The notes under the pieces were generated by a model, which was given only the letters and a program-made list of their open reading frames with translations, did not search any database and was not told where the DNA came from. DNA of 64,000 nt from Alkalilimnicola sp. S0819 (GTDB lineage Bacteria; Pseudomonadota; Gammaproteobacteria; Nitrococcales; WHIW01): assembly GCF_009295635.1 (NCBI RefSeq), contig NZ_WHIW01000002.1, positions 62,001-126,000 of the forward strand. Direction: 5' to 3'. The number at the start of each line of letters is the position of its first letter. Position 1 is the stretch's first letter. This document shows positions 36,131 through 43,837 of this stretch, piece after piece. A program made the translations under genes and the position numbers.

Positions 36131-36532
36131 TCATCCGCCGCCGCCCAGATCTCGCCAGTGCTTCTCCAGCGCCTGCTCCAGCAGGTCCCGGTGGCGCACG
36201 AACAGGGGCAGCCAAAGGGGCGGGCGACCGACACGGTACAGCAGCACGAAGGGCAGACCCATCGCCGTGCGTCGACGCAGGCCGCGGATCTCCGCCCAGG
36301 GCAGCCAGGGGCCGCGGAAAAGCCGCAGTCCCCGCTCGGAGCGCTCCACCACCGCGAAGTACCACAACAGCGCCGCGCTCAGCAGGGCGGGCGTGAGTAT
36401 CGGTGCCAGCAGCGCCGCATCCAGGCTGCGGGGCAGAGTGTTGTAGAGCACCGGCGTCCAGACCACCGCCAGCAGCAGTAGCAGGGCGCCGGGGGCGACG
36501 GCATGGCGTTGGGGGCGGGTGGATGCGCGCAA
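36131..36532 (-). CDS. Small membrane protein with a PH-like tail, unknown
   Basis: The 133-residue product has two hydrophobic helices near the N-terminus (GALLLLLAVVWTPVLYNT and PALLSAALLWYFAVV), followed by a strand-rich cytoplasmic region (RGLRLFRGPWLPWAEIRGLR) that resembles bacterial PH-like membrane proteins. I chose the TTG at 36532, which has GGAGAAA upstream; the longer frame to 36793 overlaps the divergent kinase gene. Probably co-transcribed with the DUF6164-like gene. Confidence 0.65.
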   Translation of the reverse strand: MRASTRPQRHAVAPGALLLLLAVVWTPVLYNTLPRSLDAALLAPILTPALLSAALLWYFAVVERSERGLRLFRGPWLPWAEIRGLRRRTAMGLPFVLLYRVGRPPLWLPLFVRHRDLLEQALEKHWRDLGGGG

Positions 36533-36702
36533 GCGGGTTTCTCCGTGTCGCTGGCCGGGAAGTGTAGCGAAGGGCCGGGCGCCATGAAAACCGGCACGCC
36601 CTGCCCCTTCAGCGCTCGGCTGACGGGGCTCCCTTTGGGGGGTCGACGGGGCGGGTAGCGCTGTGCATGCTGATAGCTCCATCCGGGGGGTAGAGGAAAG
36701 CC

Positions 36703-38937
36703 ATGTCCATTGTCGATAGCCAGGCCCCGACAGGCGGCGCGCCGGCCGTTGGAGGGGCCGCGGATGTTGCCGCCTGGTTGCCGCGCGTGGCACCCATGAG
36801 CCTGATCGCCGCCGGCAGTGCCTTGGCGCTGGCGCTGGTGGTATTGGCGGTGCTGTTGGCCGTGCGCCAGCCCTGGCTGGGTCTCCAGCTGCGGATGGAG
36901 GGGCCGGGCTTGCGGGTAACGGCGGTGGCTCAGAGCGGCCCCGCGGCTCAGCAGCTGGTGCCCGGTGATTTGATCGTCGCGCTGGAAGATCCCGCCTTGG
37001 GCCGGCTGCATGCGGCGGGTTTCGAGCCGGCGCTGGAGCCCCACGTGCTGGCGAGCTACCAAGCCTATGACGCGCGGCTACAGCGGGAGGGTGAGTTCTG
37101 GGCTTATTTGCAGCAGCCGCACTTCACGGCGCTGCTGGACAATGGCTCGGCGCTAAGTCTCGCCCCCCGAGCCGAGACCCCCGTGCGCGCACTGCCGGCC
37201 CCCTTCTGGCTGTTTCACCTGTTCGGGATGGTCGCCTGGCTGACGGGGCTGGGGGTTTGGGCCTTCCGCCGAGGGCAACCGGCCACCCGTCTGTTTCTGC
37301 TCTCCGGGCTGGGTTTTTTCCTCGCCACCTGGAGCAATTCCCTGTACCTGTCGCGGGAATTGGCCATTGACCCGGCGCTGCTCGCCGCCCTGGGCCAGTT
37401 CAATCACGGCGCTCTTTATTTGATGCTGGGCAGTCTGCTGGGCCTGCTGCTGTATTTTCCCCGGCGATTGGTGCGTCGCGCACCAGCCTATATTCTGTGC
37501 GTGCTCGGTCTGGTGCTGGTGCTCAACGATCACCAGCGCTGGTGGGGTTGGCCGCTGCACGATTTCTATTTCCCCATTCTGTTGATGTACTTCGCCGGTG
37601 TGCTGGCGGCGAGTTGGCAGTGGCGCGCCGCGCGAGGCCGGCCGCTGGATCGTGCGGCGCTGCGCTGGATGTTCTTGTCGGTGTTCATTTCCACGGGCAT
37701 GAGCCTGATGGTCTATTTCGTGCCGGCGATGCTTCAGCGGCAGTTGCTGATATCCCAAACCGCCATGGTGGGTTTTGCGGTGACGCTCTACCTGGGGCTT
37801 GCCTTGGGCATTCTGCGCTATCGCCTGTTTGATCTGGAGCGCTGGTGGTTCGGTGCCTGGCTGTGGTTCTTCGGTGGACTGGCGGTGTTGCTGGTGGACG
37901 CGGCCGTAGTGTTTGTGTTCGGCATACAACCGGTAGCGGCGCTGGGCGTTTCGGTGATCGCCGTGGGCTGGGTCTATTTCCCGGTGCGGCAATGGTTTTG
38001 GAGTACCTTTGCGGCCAGCGGGCAGGAACAGCTGGAGGATCATCTGCCGACGCTGGTGGGTGGTTTGCTGGCGGCGAACGGATCGGCGGACATGGCGCAT
38101 CGGTGGTGCCGTGTCTTGAAGAATATTTTCCATCCCCTGGACGTGCGCTGGGTGGCTGCCCCGTCGGCGCCGTGCCTGGTGGAGCAGGGGGCCCGCATGC
38201 AGGTCCCGGTGCCCGGGAGCGATCAGGGCCTGGAACTGGTATACAGCCAGCGCGGCGCGCGCCTGTTCGGTCGTCGCGATCTGGATATGGTGCGGGCCAT
38301 GCTCACGGTCACGGAACAGGCGGAAAAGGCCCGCACAGCCCGGGAGGCGGGCGCCAGGGAGGAGCGTCGCCGTATCATGCGCGATTTGCACGATGATGTG
38401 GGTGCGCGACTGCTGAGTCTGGTGCTCGGCGCGCCTGACGAGAAACAGGCCGACCGTGCTCGGGCCGCGCTGCGGGCGCTGCGCGAGAGCATCTTCGCCC
38501 TGGATGACGAGGTGCGGGTGGAGCTGCTGGACTGCCTGGACCAGTGGCAGCTGGAGGTGGAGCAGCGCTTGCACAGCGTGCCCACGGTGCTGGAATGGCA
38601 CTGCGAGGGGGTGCCGGGCGTATCGCTTTGCGCGCGTCAGGCGATAAACCTCAAGCGCATCATCCACGAGGCGGTAAGCAATGCCCTGCACCATGCGCAC
38701 CCGAGCCGTCTGGTGATCACCGCCACCGCCGACCAGCACAGTCTCAGGCTGCGCGTGAACAATGACGGCGCCGAGCGGCGCCCGGCCGGCCAGTTGCCCG
38801 GGCGAGGCCTGCACAATATGCGTACTCGCGCGATGGAGCTTGGTGGGAGCCTGCACGCCGAGGCCCAGGGCGACGGCTATCAGGTGCGTTTGAGCATGCC
38901 CCTGGGGCAGACAAGGGAGCAGGACGATGATGCGTAA
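36703..38937 (+). CDS. NarL-type membrane histidine kinase with PDZ-like sensor
   Basis: The 744-residue protein has a first transmembrane helix (about 33-54), a periplasmic PDZ-like segment (GPGLRVTAVAQSGPAAQQLV ... GDLIVAL, about 62-150), and about seven more helices (about 168-430). A GAF-like region (about 445-550) precedes the HisKA_3 phosphorylation motif RRIMRDLHDDVGAR and a HATPase_c domain (HEAVSNALHHAH, GRGLHNMRTRAMEL). The ligand is unknown. ATG at 36703 follows AGAGGAAA. It overlaps the next gene by 11 bp. Confidence 0.9.
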   Translation: MSIVDSQAPTGGAPAVGGAADVAAWLPRVAPMSLIAAGSALALALVVLAVLLAVRQPWLGLQLRMEGPGLRVTAVAQSGPAAQQLVPGDLIVALEDPALGRLHAAGFEPALEPHVLASYQAYDARLQREGEFWAYLQQPHFTALLDNGSALSLAPRAETPVRALPAPFWLFHLFGMVAWLTGLGVWAFRRGQPATRLFLLSGLGFFLATWSNSLYLSRELAIDPALLAALGQFNHGALYLMLGSLLGLLLYFPRRLVRRAPAYILCVLGLVLVLNDHQRWWGWPLHDFYFPILLMYFAGVLAASWQWRAARGRPLDRAALRWMFLSVFISTGMSLMVYFVPAMLQRQLLISQTAMVGFAVTLYLGLALGILRYRLFDLERWWFGAWLWFFGGLAVLLVDAAVVFVFGIQPVAALGVSVIAVGWVYFPVRQWFWSTFAASGQEQLEDHLPTLVGGLLAANGSADMAHRWCRVLKNIFHPLDVRWVAAPSAPCLVEQGARMQVPVPGSDQGLELVYSQRGARLFGRRDLDMVRAMLTVTEQAEKARTAREAGAREERRRIMRDLHDDVGARLLSLVLGAPDEKQADRARAALRALRESIFALDDEVRVELLDCLDQWQLEVEQRLHSVPTVLEWHCEGVPGVSLCARQAINLKRIIHEAVSNALHHAHPSRLVITATADQHSLRLRVNNDGAERRPAGQLPGRGLHNMRTRAMELGGSLHAEAQGDGYQVRLSMPLGQTREQDDDA

Positions 38938-39568
38938 CGCATTGGTGCTGGAGGACCACGATGAGCCGCGAGCGTGGCTCATGGCACTGCTGGAGGATGC
39001 CTTTCCCGGTATCGAAGTAACCCCTGCCGCCACCCTGGGTCAGGCGCGTCAGCGGCTGACCCAGGCGCGCTTTGACCTGGCCATCATCGATATCAGCCTG
39101 CCCGACGGCAGCGGCATCAGCCTGGTGGAGGAGTTGGCGCGGGAGCGGCCCGATACCTACACGGTGGTGGCGACCATCTTCGATGACGATCGCCATCTGT
39201 TCTCGGCGTTGCAGAGCGGTGCCCAGGGCTATGTGCTGAAGGACCAGCCCCGTGAGCAGTTGCTGCGCCAGCTGCGGGACATTACCCAGGGCCAGCCGCC
39301 CTTGTCCGCCGGTATCGCACGCCGTGTGCTGCGGCATTTTCAGCGCCGGCAGTTGGAGGCCAGCCCCGATCTCACCGGGCGCGAGGCTGAGGTACTCAAT
39401 CTGCTCGCCCGCGGCTTCAATCGGAGCGATATCGCCAAGGCTCTGGGCATTACGTCCAATACCGCCGCCGGTTACATCAAGAATATCTACCGCAAGCTGG
39501 ATGTTTCCGGACGTGCCGAGGCTACTCTGGAAGCCGTGCGTCGCGGCCTGGTGGACCCGGCGCGCTGA
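38927..39568 (+). CDS. NarL/FixJ-family response regulator
   Basis: The 213-residue regulator has a receiver with acidic residues VLEDHDE, phospho-acceptor in AIIDISLPDGSG and K in GYVLKDQP, and a LuxR helix-turn-helix (LTGREAEVLNLLARGFNRSD ... SNTAAGYIKNIYRKL). It is the cognate partner of the overlapping kinase. It ends 142 bp ahead of the candidate RiPP precursor gene, so control of that cluster is possible but unproven. Confidence 0.93.
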   Translation: MMRNALVLEDHDEPRAWLMALLEDAFPGIEVTPAATLGQARQRLTQARFDLAIIDISLPDGSGISLVEELARERPDTYTVVATIFDDDRHLFSALQSGAQGYVLKDQPREQLLRQLRDITQGQPPLSAGIARRVLRHFQRRQLEASPDLTGREAEVLNLLARGFNRSDIAKALGITSNTAAGYIKNIYRKLDVSGRAEATLEAVRRGLVDPAR

Positions 39569-39710
39569 CCGTGCGCGGAAGTGGAGGCGCGGCGCGAGCC
39601 CCCCTGTTTGGGGGCGGGCCGCGGCGAATGGCGTTTGTTATCGTCACCTCGCTAGTCCGCCGTAGTCGCCGCGGACCTCATCGCAGCAACAATGCAAAGG
39701 GAGTGTCGCC

Positions 39711-40016
39711 ATGATTGACAAAAACGCTATGGACGTACGCCAGGAGAGCGCCGAACACACCAGCACCGTGGAATGCGGCAACGGGCTGGCCGCCAACGGC
39801 GGGCCCATCCCCATTCCCTGTGGCGGCACGGCCTATGTCGACTGGGATCGGCCGTCCCGGGAGATCATGAAAACCATGGTGGAGAACCCGGAATTCTACA
39901 TGCGCGGCCTCTCGCCCCGTGATCGCAAGCGCATGGAGGGGGACCTCATGGACATGGCCAAGCAGCTGGGCATGGAAGGCCGGATGAAGGAGCGCATGCA
40001 CAAAATGCGGCGCTGA
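39711..40016 (+). CDS. Candidate RiPP precursor peptide, 101 residues
   Basis: No family is recognised. The peptide has an acidic N-terminus (1-21), a Gly/Pro/Cys-rich middle (CGNGLAANGGPIPIPCGGTA, residues 22-41, with C22 and C37) and a long charged, Met-rich helical C-terminus (51-101; 12 Met in total). A small gene with good RBS (AAAGGGAG), followed by a strong terminator and then RiPP enzyme genes, is the usual position of a precursor. The natural core would be the Cys/Gly/Thr segment, which would make the C-terminal helix a follower peptide as in bottromycin. It could instead be an unrelated conserved small protein. Confidence 0.6.
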   Translation: MIDKNAMDVRQESAEHTSTVECGNGLAANGGPIPIPCGGTAYVDWDRPSREIMKTMVENPEFYMRGLSPRDRKRMEGDLMDMAKQLGMEGRMKERMHKMRR

Positions 40017-40029
40017 TGACCTCCCCTTG

Positions 40030-40069
40030 CGGCGGCCGGCGTGCGAGACGCCGTCGGCCGCCGTTTTTT
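40030..40069 (+). terminator. Strong rho-independent terminator after the candidate precursor gene
   Basis: CGGCGGCCG (40030-40038) pairs with CGGCCGCCG (40055-40063), extended by GCGT/ACGC across a 3-nt bulge, and TTTTTT follows at 40064-40069. It begins 13 bp after the 101-residue gene and ends 11 bp before the radical SAM gene, so it should give abundant short precursor mRNA with limited read-through into the enzymes. Confidence 0.9.
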
Positions 40070-40080
40070 ATTGCGAGACT

Positions 40081-41931
40081 GTGTTGATCAGCGAACAGCG
40101 CCCCGAACCTCGGCTCACCCTGGTGGTGCCGCCCTTCTTCTCCCTGGATTACCCCTGCCTGCAAAGCGGCATGCTGCGCAGTGCCGCCCGTGACGCAGGC
40201 TGGGCAGTCCACGATCGTTACTTGAATCAGGCGTTCGCCGACCTCGCCGGTCGAGACGCAGCCTGGCGCCTGGCCCTGCAGTCCCGGGTGGTGGAGCTGG
40301 GGGAGTACGTGGGTGCCGCGCCGCTGCGCGAGGCGGCGGGTGTCGCGCACTCGGACAGTTGGATGCGCGACCGGCTGGGCGAGCAGCTGCAGCTTACGGA
40401 GCAGGAAAGTCGGGAAATGCTGGCGCTGGGGGCGCGGCTGGGTCCGTTTCTCCAAGCCGTGGCGGCGGAGGAATGCTGGCGCGAGACGGACCTGTGCCTG
40501 ATCGCCTGTCAGCATCAGCAGCTGGCTGCGGGCCTCTCGCTGGCGCGGGCTCTGCGAGCGCGCTGGCCGGACCTTCCCCTTTATCTGCACGGCGAGCAGG
40601 TGGCCAGCCAGGCTCAGGCTCAAGCGGCGCTGGCCGCCGAGCCCGCTCTGAGCGGTGTGATCTGGCGTGATGCGCCCACCGTGGTGCGGCACGGCCTGCA
40701 GGCCCTGCGCGAGGGGCGCGCCTTGCCCGGCGTCGTGGGCCGTGGCGCCGGACCCGTCCAGCCCCTGCCCGGCGAGCGGGTCATGCCGCGCCCGGACTAC
40801 GATGGTTTCTTTCCTCGTTTCCGGCCCACCGGGCGACCCCCGGTGCTTCCGTACCGTTTGAGTTGGGGGTGCTGGTGGGCGCAGCGCGCCGCGCATTGCA
40901 GCTTCTGCGGGCTGGTGGGTGAGGAGCGGGTGTTCGTCGCGCGCGCCGTGGAGATTGCGGTGCGGGACGTGCTGAGTCTGTGTGAGCGCTACGAAACGCT
41001 CAGCGTGGTCACCGCCGATCTGCTGCCCGAGTACGCCGATGTGGAAGCCTTGCTGCGGGCGGCGGCGGAGCGCGACCTGGATCTGGAGTTCTTCTTCGAG
41101 GTGCGGCCCGACCTGAGCCGGGCGCGGCTGCGCCGGCTGGCGGACTACGGCGGCATCAGCCTGCTGGCGGGCATAGAGACCCTGGACAGCCGCGCCCTGC
41201 GGGGCATGGGCAAGGGCACCGACCGGCTGCGGGTGGTGGCGTTTCTCAAGCACTGCGCGGAGTTCGGCCTGCCACTGACCTGGACCTGGTTGCTGGGTTT
41301 CCCCGAGGAGGGGCCCGAGAGCTACCTGGCGCTGGCCGAGCTGATTCCCCGGCTGTGTCACCTGCCGCCGCCCCATGGCATGGCCCAGGCTCGGGTGGAG
41401 CGTTCCAGCCCCTGGTTCCAGCGGCCCCAGGACTTCGGGCTGGTGCTGGACGGCCCCGACGAGACCTTGCGCCGCGCCTATCCCTTCGAGGAGTCGCTGG
41501 TCGCCGGTTTGGCCAGTCGCTTCCGGCACCGGTTTACGGACGGTCGCGACGTGCTGGAGCAGGCCCGGCCGTTGATCGCCGCGGTGGAATCCTGGCGCCG
41601 GGCCTGGCGGCCGGGGGGACTGACGTATCAGCGCGGCCCGGGCCACGTGCTGATCCGGGATCGCCGCGCCCAGTCGCGGGAGATCGTGCTGCGGGGCTGG
41701 CGTGCCCGGGCCTACGAGCTCTTGCTGGAGCCGCGCACGCCGGCTCGGGTGCTGCGTGAGCTGGCTGACAGCGAGCCGGCGGTGAGCGCCGCCGAACTTG
41801 ACGGTTTTCTCGCCGAGCTGGAGCGTCTGGGGCTGGTGCTGGGCGAGGCAGGGCGCTGGCTCGCCCTGGCGGTTCGCGCCCCCCGGGGGGCGGACCGCAC
41901 CCGGACCTTTCTGCCCCTGGAGGAGCGATGA
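40081..41931 (+). CDS. RiPP maturation radical SAM protein (TIGR03975-like)
   Basis: The 616-residue protein has an N-terminal domain (LTLVVPPFFSLDYPCLQSGM ... YLNQAFADLAG ... LGEYVGAAPL) that follows the pattern of the bacteriocin/RiPP radical SAM family 1, named as C-methyltransferases. The cluster-binding motif is GCWWAQRAAHCSFCGL with C264, C273 and C276, a CX8CX2C spacing; the family form I remember is CX7CX2C. The TIM-barrel (DLDLEFFFEVRPDLSRARLR, GGISLLAGIETLDSRALRGM) is typical. A winged-helix-like C-terminus (about 545-616) may bind peptide. GTG 40081 or TTG 40084 starts it; the frame is open into the terminator upstream. Confidence 0.85.
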   Translation: MLISEQRPEPRLTLVVPPFFSLDYPCLQSGMLRSAARDAGWAVHDRYLNQAFADLAGRDAAWRLALQSRVVELGEYVGAAPLREAAGVAHSDSWMRDRLGEQLQLTEQESREMLALGARLGPFLQAVAAEECWRETDLCLIACQHQQLAAGLSLARALRARWPDLPLYLHGEQVASQAQAQAALAAEPALSGVIWRDAPTVVRHGLQALREGRALPGVVGRGAGPVQPLPGERVMPRPDYDGFFPRFRPTGRPPVLPYRLSWGCWWAQRAAHCSFCGLVGEERVFVARAVEIAVRDVLSLCERYETLSVVTADLLPEYADVEALLRAAAERDLDLEFFFEVRPDLSRARLRRLADYGGISLLAGIETLDSRALRGMGKGTDRLRVVAFLKHCAEFGLPLTWTWLLGFPEEGPESYLALAELIPRLCHLPPPHGMAQARVERSSPWFQRPQDFGLVLDGPDETLRRAYPFEESLVAGLASRFRHRFTDGRDVLEQARPLIAAVESWRRAWRPGGLTYQRGPGHVLIRDRRAQSREIVLRGWRARAYELLLEPRTPARVLRELADSEPAVSAAELDGFLAELERLGLVLGEAGRWLALAVRAPRGADRTRTFLPLEER

Positions 41932-42155
41932 GCGAGCAAGGCAGGGACGAAACCGCCCGGGAGCGCGAGCGTGTGCTGGGGGTGCGGCTGTGTCTGCCCG
42001 AGGAAGCCGCGCGCTGGCAGGCGCGCCCCAGCGATCAGGCGGTGGCCCTGAGCCCAGGGCTGAAAGTCGCCCTCGCGCTCGCGCTGTGCCTGGCGCCCGG
42101 GGCAATCGCCGCGGTGTTGTTCGGCCGCCGCCTGCTGGCGTGGCTGCTGCCATGA
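41928..42155 (+). CDS. Small membrane peptide in the RiPP operon, 75 residues
   Basis: This peptide has a charged N-terminal half (MSEQGRDETARERERVLGVR) and a single C-terminal transmembrane helix (about 43-73, GLKVALALALCLAPGAIAAV). Its ATG overlaps the radical SAM stop (ATGA) and its own stop overlaps the ABC transporter start, so it is clearly a coupled operon member. An immunity peptide, a transporter accessory subunit or a second precursor are all possible; none can be shown. Confidence 0.75.
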   Translation: MSEQGRDETARERERVLGVRLCLPEEAARWQARPSDQAVALSPGLKVALALALCLAPGAIAAVLFGRRLLAWLLP

Positions 42156-43837
42156 GCGGTATCGGTCTGGACGCGGCGGACCGCTCCCAGCCGACGCCGC
42201 TCAGCCTGTCGGCGGCCTACCGGCTGGCCTTTCGCTTCGCCGTCGGGCGCAAGGGGGCCATTGCCGCGCTGGCCCTGCTGGGCCTGGCCGGGTCCAGCCT
42301 GGTCTACGCCGATGCGCTGGTGATCGCCGCCCTGGTGGATAACCTCACCGTGCAGGGGCCGCTGAGCAACCATGTGATTCTGGTGGCCGTCCTGCTGGGC
42401 GTATTCCTGCTGCAGCGCTTCTTCTCGCTGGTGGAGACCGCCTTTTCCTTCTACCTGCAGACGGCGCTGGAACTGGACATGCGCAACCGCTTTTTCCGCG
42501 CCGCGCTGGCGAGCGCCGCCCAGTCGCGGGACAGCGACCGGGGCGCGGGGCGTGCCGCGCATGTGGAGCGCGCCGCCCTGGGCGGGCTGCAGGAGCATGT
42601 CACCGATCAGTTGAGCCTGCTGCTGCGCAATCTGGCCCTGTTGCTGGTCGCGCTGGCCTTGGTGGTCCAGTTCTCGCTGGCCTTGACGGCGGTATTTCTG
42701 GGGCTGGCGGCGCTGTGGCTGTTTATTTCCTGCGTGTTCTTCCCCCGACTGCAGCGGCATCTGGCGCATATGCACAGCACCGCCGGTTCCAGTCAGAACC
42801 TGTTCATCGATGCCTTGAGTGCCGGGCCCTTGCTGCGGCGCCTGGGGGCCGAGGGGCGGGTGGCATCCCGCTATCAGCGGCGCCAGCTTCGTGAGGCCGC
42901 GGTGGCCGGGCGTTTCCAGCGCTTCACCATCATACAGCGCGGGGTAAGCGCCTCGCCGCTGGTGCTGTTGTTCTTCGCCACCTACGCCTACGGCGGCAGC
43001 CTGGTGCTGGAGCAGAGCTTGAGCGTGGGCGAATTGCTCGCTTTCAGCATGATCGCCAGCCGAGCCATGGAGCCGCTCAACGGGGTGGTGGATTATTTGT
43101 TCAGCCTGGCGCGGTTGAAGGTCAATGCCGCCCGTGTGGCGGCATTTCGGCCCTTCGATGAATTCAGCGACTCGGCCCCTGGCGTACCGCCGACATCGCC
43201 GCCGGGGGCGGCGTTGAGCGCGGGGGGCCTGACGATCGCCCGGGATGCTCGGGTGCTGTTGCAGGGTCTGGATCTGCGGCTGGGGCCCGGCGAGTTGCTG
43301 TTGATCAAGGGGGGCAGCGGCATTGGCAAATCCACTCTCGCATCGGTGCTCGTCGGTGAGCAGAGGCCGTCGGAGGGGGTGTTGAGTCTGGCCGAGGGCA
43401 GCCGCCGGCCGGCGCTGGTGGATGCGGCGCCGCGTTTCATCGAAGGCAGCCTGCGAGACAATCTGCTGCTGGCCGTGGCGCGTCCGCCCACGCCGGCACA
43501 GTTGCAGGCGGTGTTGGCCGAGGCGCAGCTGGATCAGGTGTTGGCGGACGGGGATCTGGAGAAGATCGTGGAGCCGGATGGCACCCCCTGGTCCCATGGC
43601 CAGGCACAACGCCTGGCGCTGGCGCGGGCCCTGCTGGGTGCGCCGGCCGTGCTGATCCTGGATGAGGCCCTGTCGGGGGTGGAGCCGGACGTCGAACGCG
43701 CCATCGTCGACGGTTTGCGTGCCACGCGCCCGGAATTGGCGATGGTGGTCATGAGTCATCGTGACAGCCTGGACGATCGGGCCGATCGGGTGATGCATCT
43801 GGAGCGGTATCGGCCCGATGCCGGCGCGCTGCCATGA
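42152..43837 (+). CDS. ABC exporter (fused permease-ATPase) of the RiPP operon
   Basis: The 561-residue half-transporter has six transmembrane helices (about 35-310) and a C-terminal ATPase domain with Walker A GGSGIGKST (about 387), an unusual signature SHGQAQRLALARAL in place of LSGGQ, Walker B AVLILDEALSG and H-loop VVMSHRDS. No C39 peptidase domain is present, so it exports without cutting a leader. Homodimer in the inner membrane; the likely cargo is the modified peptide. Overlaps both neighbours by ATGA. Confidence 0.9.
   Translation: MSGIGLDAADRSQPTPLSLSAAYRLAFRFAVGRKGAIAALALLGLAGSSLVYADALVIAALVDNLTVQGPLSNHVILVAVLLGVFLLQRFFSLVETAFSFYLQTALELDMRNRFFRAALASAAQSRDSDRGAGRAAHVERAALGGLQEHVTDQLSLLLRNLALLLVALALVVQFSLALTAVFLGLAALWLFISCVFFPRLQRHLAHMHSTAGSSQNLFIDALSAGPLLRRLGAEGRVASRYQRRQLREAAVAGRFQRFTIIQRGVSASPLVLLFFATYAYGGSLVLEQSLSVGELLAFSMIASRAMEPLNGVVDYLFSLARLKVNAARVAAFRPFDEFSDSAPGVPPTSPPGAALSAGGLTIARDARVLLQGLDLRLGPGELLLIKGGSGIGKSTLASVLVGEQRPSEGVLSLAEGSRRPALVDAAPRFIEGSLRDNLLLAVARPPTPAQLQAVLAEAQLDQVLADGDLEKIVEPDGTPWSHGQAQRLALARALLGAPAVLILDEALSGVEPDVERAIVDGLRATRPELAMVVMSHRDSLDDRADRVMHLERYRPDAGALP

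Noticed and set aside
39711-40016. Nitrile-hydratase-like leader (NHLP) precursor
   Set aside because: There is a short EFYMRGL-like segment, but no double-glycine cleavage site and no core after the helical region.
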